Shown here one piece after another: positions 24,039 through 33,426 of a stretch of 64,000 nucleotides of DNA. A program made the position numbers and the translations under genes. The stretch spans positions 1,488,001-1,552,000 of the forward strand of contig NC_135144.1 of assembly GCF_051014445.1 (NCBI RefSeq), written 5' to 3'. Each line of letters opens with the position of its first letter. Position 1 is the first letter of the stretch. This DNA comes from Colletes latitarsis. Its lineage: Eukaryota > Arthropoda > Insecta > Hymenoptera > Colletidae. The notes under the pieces were generated by a model, which saw only the letters and a list, made by a program, of their open reading frames with translations, had not been told where the DNA came from and did not search any database.

Positions 24039-24614
24039 GGGTATAACCGGGTAAAACAGTTTTATGACATTACCTGCCAACTCATGTTACTGTTCTGATG
24101 AAAATGAAACGCTATGTTTTGTATTCGACTATGTCCTTTTAAAATTTTTAATCCAACCCATACTTTGTATTAAACTGGTAAACGGGATCACTTTTCTTTT
24201 GTGGTTTAAACGGTTTGATGGTGCACGTTATTAATTCTGATGGATCGATACAATTATTTTTTTATGCAAAGTTAAGCCAAATCAAACATATAATACTATA
24301 CGGTTTATACGGTTTTATTATACGGTTATCTAAAAACATATCGAGGAAAATCATTATTAATTAATTTCTGCAACTATTAATTCTACTACTAAGTTTTGTT
24401 TATGTTATAAAAATAAAAACTCTCCTTATTGAAAAATCCCACAGCGTGCACGATACTGGCAAAGAGTGGATTCTCATTTTAATTTATTAATTTTCAATCT
24501 TAAACTATTGCTTTTGAAAAATCGTATTAATAATATACATATGTTACGCTCACATATAAGAATAATGATAAGAAAAAAATTTCTTTTTTTTTCAATAATT
24601 AAAATATGATCAGG

Positions 24615-24628
24615 GGGTTTTAAAACCC
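24615..24628. other. Perfect 14-bp palindrome GGGTTTTAAAACCC (U1)
   Basis: The sequence is self-complementary over its whole length and sits in AT-rich spacer. Its function is unknown. It is conserved in every unit, which is uninformative given how similar the units are. Confidence 0.6.
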
Positions 24629-24699
24629 ATTTATTTTCGTAAAATAAATTTTACAAAATTTCTTTTTCAAACTACTTACGTACTTTGCTTATGTGCGCC

Positions 24700-24980
24700 T
24701 ACATCGTCATGTGCGTCGGAAAGTAAAAATGCCTGGGCAGTCAGTCGAGAATCTCGACTCGAGATTCCAAATCGTATGCCGTTGACGGGAGGTCGGATTT
24801 CAGTTGTTAAGAGCGAGAAGGCAAATGTGAGCCTTTCTCTCTCGACTCTCACGAGGCGGTCCGAAATTACTTCGGGCAGCGTCAGTTTGCCTTTGTCGAC
24901 TTTCCGAAACATTACGAGCTCACGTACGCGTGAGAGAGCACACTATGCCTTCGGTGCACTTCTGGCACCTCTGATTTCAG
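24700..24980. other. GC-richer patch with palindrome (U1)
   Basis: This patch of about 280 bp is much richer in G, C and CpG than the flanks. It contains GAATCTCGACTCGAGATTC at 24749-24767, a perfect 9-bp inverted repeat around one base, and several TCTCGACTC-like and CACGTACGCGTG-like elements. Open frames exist on both strands (24776-25045 plus, 24676-24912 minus), as expected from fewer stop codons in a GC-rich patch, and neither peptide resembles a family I know. It could be a promoter-like or captured single-copy fragment. Copies lie at 32370, 39409, 47090, 54767 and 62444. Confidence 0.5.
24749..24767. promoter_or_regulatory. Perfect 9-bp inverted repeat with 1-nt centre (U1)
   Basis: GAATCTCGA, C, TCGAGATTC. 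Its symmetry is typical of sites bound by dimeric proteins, but no factor is recognised and a regulatory role is only a suggestion. Copies lie at 32419, 39458, 47139, 54816 and 62493. Confidence 0.25.
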
Positions 24981-25549
24981 ACACTTCCTCTAAACCAATC
25001 AAAAAACTTTTCGAACAAAAGTTACACAGAAATGACAACACTTGACAAGAAATTAGCAAAACAGTTTTTATTCAACAAAAAATCAAGGTCGTTTCAATTT
25101 TTTTTTAACAAAAATATATAATTTTTGTCTATCGATTTGTTTGTTGTATCTTTGTATTCTCTTTAAAAAAAAAGTGTAAGAGGTCTTGGGTCGAAAATTG
25201 ACTGGAATTCTTTAGAAGCTATGATTTTTGTTCCGAATTCCCATTCACGCGACACACTGTCTCCGCTCCGCCGCCCCCGGAGGAGGATTAAACTTCATTA
25301 AATAAACGAAATACAGTTTGAAACCCTCCTATAACACGGTAGATCGGTTCCTATAAAATGCCGTGTTGTCTGAAACCGTGTTATATGAGACCTAACCCAG
25401 AGCCAGTTCACTCGAAAAGGGAGGGGAGTTTATGGTCCGAAAACTTATTAAAAACGAATATTTTTTTTTAATTCAATGACAGAATTTACCACACAGTATT
25501 TGTTTAAATAAGTAATATATTTAACATAACAGGAAATAATTAAATAAAT
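24981..25549. other. Spacer with CGTGTTATA-type inverted motifs (U1)
   Basis: No gene is seen in this spacer. TATAACACGGT at 25330-25340 and ACCGTGTTATA at 25375-25385 form a perfect 11-bp inverted repeat, with a related CCGTGTTGTC at 25361 between them. Related motifs occur on the far side of the inverted-repeat element (CGTGTTAGAG near 27170, GCGTGTTATAG near 27186, CCGTGTTGCAG near 27208). This suggests that the element inserted into an older repeat that carried them. A short GC-rich CCGCCGCCCCCGGAGGAGG lies near 25269. Confidence 0.5.
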
Positions 25550-25669
25550 ATGAATGAGCGCAAGCAGGCTGTTGCAGCTCGTAATGCAAATCAAAACGTA
25601 ACACACGAGAAACGTCGCGAGAAGGCGTCCCCAAGACGAAAGAAACAAAACCGTCAACGATGTGAATGA
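25550..25669 (+). CDS. Very basic 39-codon open frame (U1), doubtful
   Basis: The frame starts at ATG 25550 in an AAATAAATATG context and ends with TGA at 25667-25669. It encodes a 39-residue peptide dominated by Arg, Lys, Asn and Gln, with a C-terminal cluster containing SPRRKKQNRQR. That composition would suit a nucleic-acid-binding or nuclear-localisation segment, but short basic frames arise by chance in GC-patchy DNA. No promoter or poly(A) signal is evident. An antisense hydrophobic frame (25448-25681) occupies the same bases and is probably its shadow, or both are fortuitous. U4 and U5 differ from the others by a His to Tyr codon change, and U4 also by Cys to Tyr. Confidence 0.15.
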   Translation: MNERKQAVAARNANQNVTHEKRREKASPRRKKQNRQRCE

Positions 25670-25797
25670 CGCGCATCTCAACGACCTATTTTATATCAAA
25701 CACATATAGATCGCTTTCTCACATTCTACATAAGCAATTTAATTTTTCTATGTATACAGGGTGTTCGACCACCCCTGGGAAAAATTTTAATGGGAGA

Positions 25798-25865
25798 TTC
25801 TAGAGGCCCAAATAAGACGAAAATCAAGAATATCAATTTGTTGATGGAGGCTTCGTTAAAAAGTT
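25798..25865 (+). repeat. Left 68-bp arm of the inverted-repeat element (U1)
   Basis: It pairs with 26873-26940 with three mismatches (CCC/CCA, TAT/TAC, GAGG/GTGG). The same arm, lacking its outer part, reappears upstream of the direct 147-bp modules in long units (near 30175), which ties the two module clusters to one family. Confidence 0.85.
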
Positions 25866-26677
25866 AAATTAAATTAAATTAAATTAAAAAATTTCAAATC
25901 GTTTTGGAAAAATTATTTTCGGTTACGGGGGTCAATTACAATCATTTTTTATGAATACACATATCCCCGACAATCCTACCCTCCTTCGAGAAAAAAATTC
26001 GGGTAGGTGGTGAAATTTCTCGGCGAAAAAAAAAATTTTTGAAATCGTTCTAAAAAAATTATTTCCGATTGCAAGGGTCGATTATAATCATTTTTTATGA
26101 ATAGATATACCCCGGAAATCCTACCCAGTTTGGAGAAAAAAATTCGAGAAGGTGTGAAATTTTTCAACAAAATTAAAAAATTTTAAATCGTTCTAAAAAA
26201 ATTATTTCTGATTGCAGGGACCAATTATAATAATTTTTGGTCGATAGACATACCCTCGAAATCGTAACCATTTTCGAGAAAAAAATTCCTTACCGAAAAT
26301 ATAATTTCAGACGAAAAATGCTTCCCGTAAATTTTATGTTTGAATCTTTAAAACACCATAACTTCTGAACGGATTGGACGATTTTAATGTTAAAAAAGCC
26401 AAACGCCGCGTATTTTAGTGTAGAATATGTAACAATTATAAAAATATTGGAAAGGTTGTTCCTTGGCCCCGTAATGTTAGAAAACCCCCATAAAAATGGT
26501 CCAATTTTCAACTTATATAGCCATAACTCCTATAATAGTGAATATATTTCAATGAAACTTTTTTCTCAAGTAGAGCCCATAGGTACCTACAAAAAAGTAT
26601 TAAACAACTTTTCTGTAGGACGTCAAGCGAAATTATTAAAAATCAAAAACGAATTTTTAAGAAAAATCAACAGGGGA

Positions 26678-26709
26678 TAGGTAGGTAGGTAGGTAGGTAG
26701 GTAGGTAGG
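26678..26709 (+). repeat. (TAGG)8 microsatellite (U1)
   Basis: Eight TAGG units lie inside the inverted-repeat element. U2 and U3 have one more unit; U4 and U5 match U1. It is not the TTAGG insect telomere repeat. Confidence 0.9.
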
Positions 26710-26872
26710 TGCCTAAATTTTTCGGCGAAATTGAAAAGTTTCAAATCGTTCTGGAAAAATTATTTTCGGTTGCGGAGGTAAATTATAATCATTTTCGGTG
26801 AATAGACATACTCCCGAAATCTTACCCACTTTCGAGAAAAAATTCAGTATTGGCGGAACTTTAAACGTTAAT

Positions 26873-26940
26873 AACTTTTTAACGAAGCCACCATCAACAA
26901 ATTGGTATTCTTGATTTTCGTCTTATTTTGGCCTCTAGAA
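26873..26940 (-). repeat. Right 68-bp arm of the inverted-repeat element (U1)
   Basis: This is the reverse complement of 25798-25865. Sequence inside it (GCGGAACTTTAAACGTTAAT at about 26853) is the inverse of the start of the direct module cluster at 22532. Confidence 0.85.
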
Positions 26941-27256
26941 TGTATGTATGTATAACAGAAAACAAAAAAACACAAAAAATATTATTTTAATTTAACGCAA
27001 CCTTAATTTAATAAATTATAATTTCTAATAATATATTTTTTCATGTAAAGCCACTATATTTCTTTCATTATTCTTTCGCGTCATTACTTTAAGGTAATTT
27101 AGGTTTTAAATATGTTAAGCAAAAATCATGTTATCCAGTGCTGTACAAAGGTTTTCGCAATTTTCTTATCGTGTTAGAGCGAAAGCGTGTTATAGGGGAT
27201 ATGATGCCGTGTTGCAGGGGACAAGCATCCCTGTATAGGGAAATTCTCTTTTACAA
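26941..27256. other. Spacer right of the inverted-repeat element (U1)
   Basis: AT-rich sequence begins with GTATGTATGTAT at the broken end of the element. It contains three CGTGTTA/CGTGTTG motifs between 27169 and 27215. GTTGCAG at 27210-27216 is a weak splice-acceptor-like site, without a good pyrimidine tract. Confidence 0.5.
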
Positions 27257-27502
27257 ATGTCGACGGAATCCCGACGTAACACCTGTATTCACGAGTTGTT
27301 ATTAATGAAGTTGAAGGTAGACGATCATCCAAGATTCACACGTAACCAGTCTTCCGAATTCAAGGACACTTCAATTTGGCGACAAGCATGGGATGCTGCT
27401 CACGAAATACACGAAACTTTCGTCGTGAGAGTAGCAGGTGAAATTTACTTACATAACCTAAATCGAGCACGTACTCTACCTCACTTACGGGCACGAACGT
27501 AA
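27257..27502 (+). CDS. 81-codon open frame of unknown nature (U1), doubtful
   Basis: The frame starts at ATG 27257 in an ACAAATG context that suits insect initiation and ends with TAA at 27500. An in-frame TAG lies about 15 bases upstream of the ATG. The predicted peptide is soluble and mixed in charge, with IWRQAWDAAHEIHE near residues 40-53 and an Arg-rich end. No signal peptide, membrane segment or family motif is recognised. Its composition is more protein-like than that of the other frames in the unit. A strong donor-like AAAAG/GTAAGT lies at 27541/27542 and a weak acceptor-like site at 27216, so it could be a captured or broken exon. It is open in all five complete units, but they are too alike for that to show selection. 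Confidence 0.22.
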   Translation: MSTESRRNTCIHELLLMKLKVDDHPRFTRNQSSEFKDTSIWRQAWDAAHEIHETFVVRVAGEIYLHNLNRARTLPHLRART

Positions 27503-29098
27503 GGCGATTTATACAGTCGATATCGCCGATTTTTACAAAAGGTAAGTTTTAACATTTAAGTAAACAAAGCCTCTGTAAGTTTTATTTTCCATACTTCAAA
27601 AGTAAAAATAAATACATGAAAAAAGAAAAAAACGTTCTTGACAAGTCCTATAAAATACTTGAGTTCAGTTTGTTCATAATTCATCGGTAAAAGAATCTAA
27701 CTCTATGTTATCCGATACACAAGATATAAAGTCAGTTTCTCCTTTCATTATTAGATGCGTTGACTTTAATTTTATAAATTATGATGATAAGTATGATGAT
27801 TTTACAGAAAGAGTTTATTTTTAATATTAAAGATTTCCTATATAAAGACAAGAAGGATATTTTTACCAATATCTATCTATCTATCTTAATATTCTTCCCA
27901 CTTGGCCCACTTACTTTAACGAGTCTGAGTAAATCATCAGTACTATCTCTATTTTTATTAATAAAAATAATAGTTGGATAACATAGAACTTAATATTATT
28001 AGTCACACCACTAGTAAAATGAATCTGCGATTCCATATCCAAAGATATAGTATAAGCTAGAAAATTCAGATTATTCAAGTTACTTCTATCACTGGTCAAA
28101 TTTTTTATGAAATTCTATGCTAATTCATGCTCTTTAAAATATAATTATAATCTACTGGGACTTTTAGTTAACTTATGTTTTAATAAATCAATAATCAAAG
28201 TATCTATAATTAATATTAAAATCAAATAAGAGTAGTCGAAATAGTATTAATATTATCTTTTGTTAATACTATCAGTCTCTGATATTTAAATTTTATTAAA
28301 TATTTTAAATCTGTTATCACCTTGTTCAAATAATTTATTACTAGCTTTGATAATATATTTTGGGATGGATGTTTTAAGAATGGAATAAAAGGAATTCAGT
28401 TGTGAATTTTTATGAGGAATAAAGGGATATTATTATACTATCAACATGTATATCGTTCTTTAACTTGCCCATTTAGATATTTATATACTTGTATAAATAT
28501 AAACCCACACTAAAATCATGTAAATATCTAAATCATTTTTAAATCTATGATTTGGAAAATTTTAGGGACTTGGAACTTAATTCATCTTTTATCTTACAGT
28601 TTTATCACACTTTAGAAGATAAAAATCATAATTAAACTTACATATACATAAATAATAATTTAATTTATTTTGCATAAAAACAGTCCTCTTCGTGCCTTTA
28701 TATTTTCATTTTCTATGACCAAAAATTCGAAATTCGTTTCATTTTTACAAAAAAAGTGATTGGGATGTCCCAATCGGTAAGTATCATTTGTCGATTATCT
28801 TAAATATCTTATTATATTTTTTATATACTAAATTTTCAAACCTCTTTACCTTGATATCTTCTTTTTCATGTAATTTGAATACTTTTCTAAAGTAATCTTT
28901 TGTAAAATGTTCTGTTAATCTAAATTATCTAATAAATCTATATCAGAATTAGTTAATTCTGTTATAAGATAAGTGAAATCAATGAAGACGAAGTTGCCAA
29001 TATCAATTAAGTCAACTACTTTTGGTAATACATTTGGTTAAACATTCTTTCTTATTTTTTATCTCTGAATTTCGAGATTACACAGATTAAAAAAATTT
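27503..29098. other. AT-rich tail of U1, no gene seen
   Basis: This is about 1.6 kb of strongly AT-rich sequence. It contains an (ATCT)n tract near 27880-27896 and a perfect 8-bp hairpin GATTGGGA-TG-TCCCAATC at 28758-28775 followed by GGTAAGTATC. Short open frames occur on both strands and look fortuitous. It ends in TTAAAAAAATTT at the junction to the next unit. The equivalent tails end at 36772, 43811, 51488 and 59165. Confidence 0.6.
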
Positions 29099-29554
29099 GT
29101 CTCTCTTTATTATTGTATCTATTTTTTCAGAGGGTAAATAGGTTCGTCATCCCTTTCTTCATTTGGCTTATCTTCATTTTCTTTCTTTCTTTCTTTCTTT
29201 ATTTGAAATTTGAAAAGTCTATTATTAACTTTTATTAACTTAACCCAGACCTAACCAGACCACAATTCATCTTTCATATATTACTTCTAAATTCTTTCTT
29301 ATTAATACTTTTCTGTATTAAAAAGTAAGTAGTCTTTCATGTGATGCTTATTCAACATTCTTACTACAGCTTGGTGTTGTTGTTGTTAATTGTTGTTTCT
29401 TTTTTTTACCAAGAATAAAGTTATTTAAGAAGTTTATGCAGAAAATTTCACGTGAAAAATTTATTTTCTTAGAAAAGTACAACGTAGAACTATGATATGA
29501 TATATGTTGTTTGTTTATAAAATCATCAATAACTACGTATAAATATGGAATTAT

Positions 29555-29808
29555 ATGGATTATATGGAAATATGGAATTATTCTATATTCTAACATTTAA
29601 ACGACATTATACATACAATAATTGTATTAACCATATATCCAAGCTAACCAGTTTAGCCAGCATATGGACTTCTTTAACAGTTCTCCGTATTCCTTCAAAT
29701 AGCATGTCATTAGTGTTGTACGCACTGCATCTCATATTATACGCAATTAATGTGACTTTTATACATATTATGCAACTGTATTATATCAACAAAGGGTGTA
29801 CAAACCCG

Positions 29809-29839
<31 letters not shown>

Positions 29840-30195
29840 AGAAGTATTAAAAAAAGGGTAACGTGGAACTTGAAATGATTTTTTAGTTATTTTCTTTGGA
29901 TATTAAAGTAGATTTCATTGGATGTAAGAGTAGATGTAATTGGACAGTTAAGTATTTTTTATTATACTGTTAAAGCAATGTGTTTTAAGGGGAGGAGGTT
30001 TAAACACCTCGCCTAACCTAACCTCGTCCGGATCTCGAGGGAAGGAACGCTGGGCAAATGGAAAATAATCGGTGCAAGTTGAATTTATTTTCGCTTAGTC
30101 ACCTTATACGATTAAGCCGTTTATTTCTTAAATTTTACTCTTAATTACAATAGATAGAAGAAAATAATTTTCTAATTTGTTGATGGAGACTTCGT
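29555..30195. repeat. Segment of about 640 bp present only in long units (U2)
   Basis: Short units jump from GGAATTAT to TAAAAAAGTAATT, whereas this unit has about 640 bp between those points. It holds a direct duplication of ATATGGAATTAT, a (TAAA)8 tract at 29809-29840, a CCTAACCTAACC stretch near 30013 and 26 bp of the inverted-repeat element arm at its right end. Because the arm continues naturally into the module cluster, the short form is better read as a deletion than the long form as an insertion. The part before (TAAA)8 resembles the tail of a non-LTR retrotransposon, but this is weak. Frames on either strand here are not convincing. Confidence 0.75.
29809..29840 (+). repeat. (TAAA)8 tract (U2)
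   Basis: Eight exact TAAA units follow GTACAAACCCG. Simple tails of this kind end many insect non-LTR retrotransposons, but no reverse transcriptase or other element part is present. Copies lie at 44522, 52199 and 59876; short units lack it. Confidence 0.9.
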
Positions 30196-30201
30196 TAAAA
30201 A

Positions 30202-30781
30202 GTAATTATTAACGTTTAAAGTTCCGTCGGTAAAATGCGCAAGATTTCGGGGGTATGTCTATTCCACTAAAAATGATTGTAATTGACCCCCGCAACCGCA
30301 AATAATTTTTCCAAAACGATTTGAATTGAATTTTTTTTTCCGTCGAACAACCGTTTTCACACCTTCTCGAATTTTTTTCTAGAAAGTGGGTAGGATTTCT
30401 GTGGTATGTCTATTCACCAAAAATGATTCTAATTGACCCCCACAGCTAACAATATTTTTTTCAGAACGATTTGAAATATTTTAATTTCGTCGAAAAATTT
30501 CACACCTTCTCGAATTTTTTTCTAGAAAGTGGGTAGGATTTCGAGGGTATGTGTCATTACACAATGACCAAAAATGATTGTAATTGACCCCCGCAACCGA
30601 AAATAATTTTTCCAAAACGATTTGAATTGAATTTTTTTTTCTCTGTCACCTAATTCGGTAAGGAATTTTTTTCTCGAAAATGCGTAGGATCTCGGGGGTA
30701 TGTGTAATGACCAAAAATTATTGTAATTTACCCTCACAACCGAAAATAATTTTTTTAGAACGATTTGAAAAATTTTTTACC
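30202..30781 (+). repeat. 147-bp module cluster, U2
   Basis: Same four modules as at 22532. Here 26 bp more of the element arm lies upstream (GTTGATGGAGACTTCGTT near 30179), which is missing in short units. Confidence 0.85.
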
Positions 30782-31247
30782 TCTTGTTTTATAGTTGTTC
30801 CTTCCGATCCATAGGCATAATTTATGAAAAATCTTTTAAATGTTTCATATAAATCTTGGCAAGAATTAAATTTTCTGTAAAAAAAAATTAAATAAATTTG
30901 TTCTCTGCCTTCTCTAGAAAAGAAAAAATTAAATGAGATGAAATCTTATACATTACATGCTTACTTAAATCGCATTGAAAACGAATACCACAAATGTTTC
31001 AGAATAATCTGCAAAATGGTCTCACTCGCAAAGGGTTAATTGAGAAATAAATGTTTGGTAATTGAAAACAGGTAAGCAGGTTATTAACCAGCTGTTTTTT
31101 TCGCTAAGACAAATTGAAAACTCGGTTCTAACAAGGAAAAGTTGGAATGGTACCCGGTTTTGGGTTAGGTTTTACTTTAAGATATGTATTATTAAAGTTA
31201 TTACAGGTACTATTTTCAGAAATAGAACTATATTCTATTCACCACTA

Positions 31248-31344
31248 ATCAGCGTGGCCGTGAGTGATAAGGTGTTTGCCTGCAAGTTCGAGCTTCTTCT
31301 TTTGCTCTGCAGATTCGAACCCTGGTAGAACAAATCTTTTTTTT
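31248..31344 (+). pseudogene. tRNA-like sequence (U2)
   Basis: Identical copy of the sequence at 23578, with A and B boxes and T8 intact. Confidence 0.5.
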
Positions 31345-33219
31345 ATTTTTTCAATCATATTTTCGTACAATCGTACATAACATGTGACATTATATTTTTG
31401 TATGCCCTTCGAATATTTCTTTTTTTTAAAGTTGAATTTAACCAAAATTACATTTATAACATAATATGTTATTTTCAATGTACGAAGTACATGAATCTGG
31501 ATGGTACTTTTCGTAAAAACAGTCAAAACATAAAAATTTCAAGCACCACGTGCATCTAACGAAAGTTCTGTTTTCACAGAAATTACAAAATTTTCTATTT
31601 AATGATGATGATGGAATGGAATGACCGCTTCATTTACATTGATAAAATGTGAACCTTTTTTTGGATAGTCGTACCTCGTACTTTTTACCTTATACTTGAG
31701 GTAAAAAGGGGTATAACCGGGTAAAACAGTTTTATGACATTACCTGCCAACTCATGTTACTGTTCTGATGAAAATGAAACGCTATGTTTTGTATTCGACT
31801 ATGTCCTTTTAAAATTTTTAATCCAACCCATACTTTGTATTAAACTGGTAAACGGGATCACTTTTCTTTTGTGGTTTAAACGGTTTGATGGTGCACGTTA
31901 TTAATTCTGATGGATCGATACAATTATTTTTTTATGCAAAGTTAAGCCAAATCAAACATATAATACTATACGGTTTATACGGTTTTATTATACGGTTATC
32001 TAAAAACATATCGAGGAAAATCATTATTAATTAATTTCTGCAACTATTAATTCTACTACTAAGTTTTGTTTATGTTATAAAAATAAAAACTCTCCTTATT
32101 GAAAAATCCCACAGCGTGCACGATACTGGCAAAGAGTGGATTCTCATTTTAATTTATTAATTTTCAATCTTAAACTATTGATTTTGAAAAATCGTATTAA
32201 TAATATACATATGTTACGCTCACATATAAGAATAATAATAAGAAAAAAATTTCTTTTTTTTTCAATAATTAAAATATGATCAGGGGGTTTTAAAACCCAT
32301 TTATTTTCGTAAAATAAATTTTACAAAATTTCTTTTTCAAACTACTTACGTACTTTGCTTATGTGCGCCTACATCGTCATGTGCGTCGGAAAGTAAAAAT
32401 GCCTGGGCAGTCAGTCGAGAATCTCGACTCGAGATTCCAAATCGTATGCCGTTGACGGGAGGTCGGATTTCAGTTGTTAAGAGCGAGAAGGCAAATGTGA
32501 GCCTTTCTCTCTCGACTCTCACGAGGCGGTCCGAAATTACTTCGGGCAGCGTCAGTTTGCCTTTGTCGACTTTCCGAAACATTACGAGCTCACGTACGCG
32601 TGAGAGAGCACACTATGCCTTCGGTGCACTTCTGGCACCTCTGATTTCAGACACTTCCTCTAAACCAATCAAAAAACTTTTCGAACAAAAGTTACACAGA
32701 AATGACAACACTTGACAAGAAATTAGCAAAACAGTTTTTATTCAACAAAAAATCAAGGTCGTTTCAATTTTTTTTTAACAAAAATATATAATTTTTGTCT
32801 ATCGATTTGTTTGTTGTATCTTTGTATTCTCTTTAAAAAAAAAGTGTAAGAGGTCTTGGGTCGAAAATTGACTGGAATTCTTTAGAAGCTATGATTTTTG
32901 TTCCGAATTCCCATTCACGCGACACACTGTCTCCGCTCCGCCGCCCCCGGAGGAGGATTAAACTTCATTAAATAAACGAAATACAGTTTGAAACCCTCCT
33001 ATAACACGGTAGATCGGTTCCTATAAAATGCCGTGTTGTCTGAAACCGTGTTATATGAGACCTAACCCAGAGCCAGTTCACTCGAAAAGGGAGGGGAGTT
33101 TATGGTCCGAAAACTTATTAAAAACGAATATTTTTTTTTAATTCAATGACAGAATTTACCACACAGTATTTGTTTAAATAAGTAATATATTTAACATAAC
33201 AGGAAATAATTAAATAAAT

Positions 33220-33339
33220 ATGAATGAGCGCAAGCAGGCTGTTGCAGCTCGTAATGCAAATCAAAACGTAACACACGAGAAACGTCGCGAGAAGGCGTCC
33301 CCAAGACGAAAGAAACAAAACCGTCAACGATGTGAATGA
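33220..33339 (+). CDS. Basic 39-codon open frame (U2), doubtful
   Basis: Identical to the frame at 25550. Confidence 0.15.
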   Translation: MNERKQAVAARNANQNVTHEKRREKASPRRKKQNRQRCE

Positions 33340-33426
33340 CGCGCATCTCAACGACCTATTTTATATCAAACACATATAGATCGCTTTCTCACATTCTACA
33401 TAAGCAATTTAATTTTTCTATGTATA

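Larger units (their letters stand above)
23675..24699. other. AT-rich spacer of U1, no gene seen
   Basis: This stretch of about 1 kb is AT-rich, with an ATGATGATGATGG run near 23932 and the two palindromic sites listed separately. Unit-specific substitutions here include TTGCTTTTG near 24507 and AATAATGATAAG near 24562, both found only in U1. I see no gene. The corresponding stretches of the other units hold the same sequence. Confidence 0.6.
25757..26940. mobile_element. Inverted-repeat DNA-transposon-like element, right end truncated (U1)
   Basis: The left end reads TA then CAGGGTGTTCGACCACCCC. It is followed at 25798-25865 by a 68-bp arm (TTCTAGAGGCCC ... AAAAAGTT) whose reverse complement lies at 26873-26940 with 65 of 68 positions matching. 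The outermost 41 bp of the left end have no counterpart on the right, where the sequence goes straight from TCTAGAA into GTATGTATG, so the right terminus is lost. The interior of about 1 kb holds reverse-orientation modules of about 147 bp (AAATCGTT landmark near 25896, 26042, 26185 and 26743), a (TTAAA)4 tract at about 25863 and a (TAGG)8 tract at 26678-26709. No transposase frame is present, so it is non-autonomous. I recall this end sequence from hymenopteran genomes but cannot name its superfamily. Confidence 0.65.
22071..29098 (+). repeat. Macrosatellite unit U1, short form, 7028 bp
   Basis: This is the first unit of the macrosatellite, taking GTCTCTCTTT as the arbitrary start. It lacks the segment of about 640 bp found in long units and a 7-bp AGATTTT stretch near 22985 that U3-U6 have. 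Its first 460 bp carry eight substitutions against all other units, while the remaining 6.5 kb is almost identical to U2. The order of contents is described in the sub-feature entries and is the same in every unit. Confidence 0.95.

Noticed and set aside
24091..24112. Hammerhead ribozyme core (CTGATGAAAATGAAAC)
   Set aside because: The two core boxes are present, but only four unpaired bases lie between them, so there is no stem II, and no flanking stems or cleavage site are visible.
24676..25045. 78- and 89-codon frames on opposite strands of the GC-richer patch
   Set aside because: Both strands are open because stop codons are rare in this composition, and neither peptide has a recognisable motif.
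25448..25681. 77-codon minus-strand hydrophobic frame
   Set aside because: It overlaps the basic frame antisense, and its hydrophobic stretch is what the complement of an AT-rich and Arg/Lys-coding region would give.
25976..26170. 64-codon minus-strand frame in the element
   Set aside because: It is made of the reverse-orientation modules and has no independent support.
26290..26680. 73- and 97-codon frames inside the inverted-repeat element
   Set aside because: They show no transposase signature, lie in AT-rich element interior and overlap each other on opposite strands.
27781..28099. 66- and 62-codon frames in the AT-rich tail
   Set aside because: They translate AT-rich DNA into Ile, Leu, Phe and Lys runs with no motif, and overlap on opposite strands.
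29348..29811. 82- and 88-codon frames on opposite strands of the long-unit segment
   Set aside because: They overlap antisense, have a low-complexity composition rich in Ile, Tyr, Lys and Thr, and the plus frame simply runs into the (TAAA)n tract.
30008..30024. Telomere repeat (CCTAACCTAACC)
   Set aside because: Only about two and a half CCTAA units lie in the middle of a macro-unit, too short for telomeric DNA; the TAGG tract at 26678 is a different repeat.
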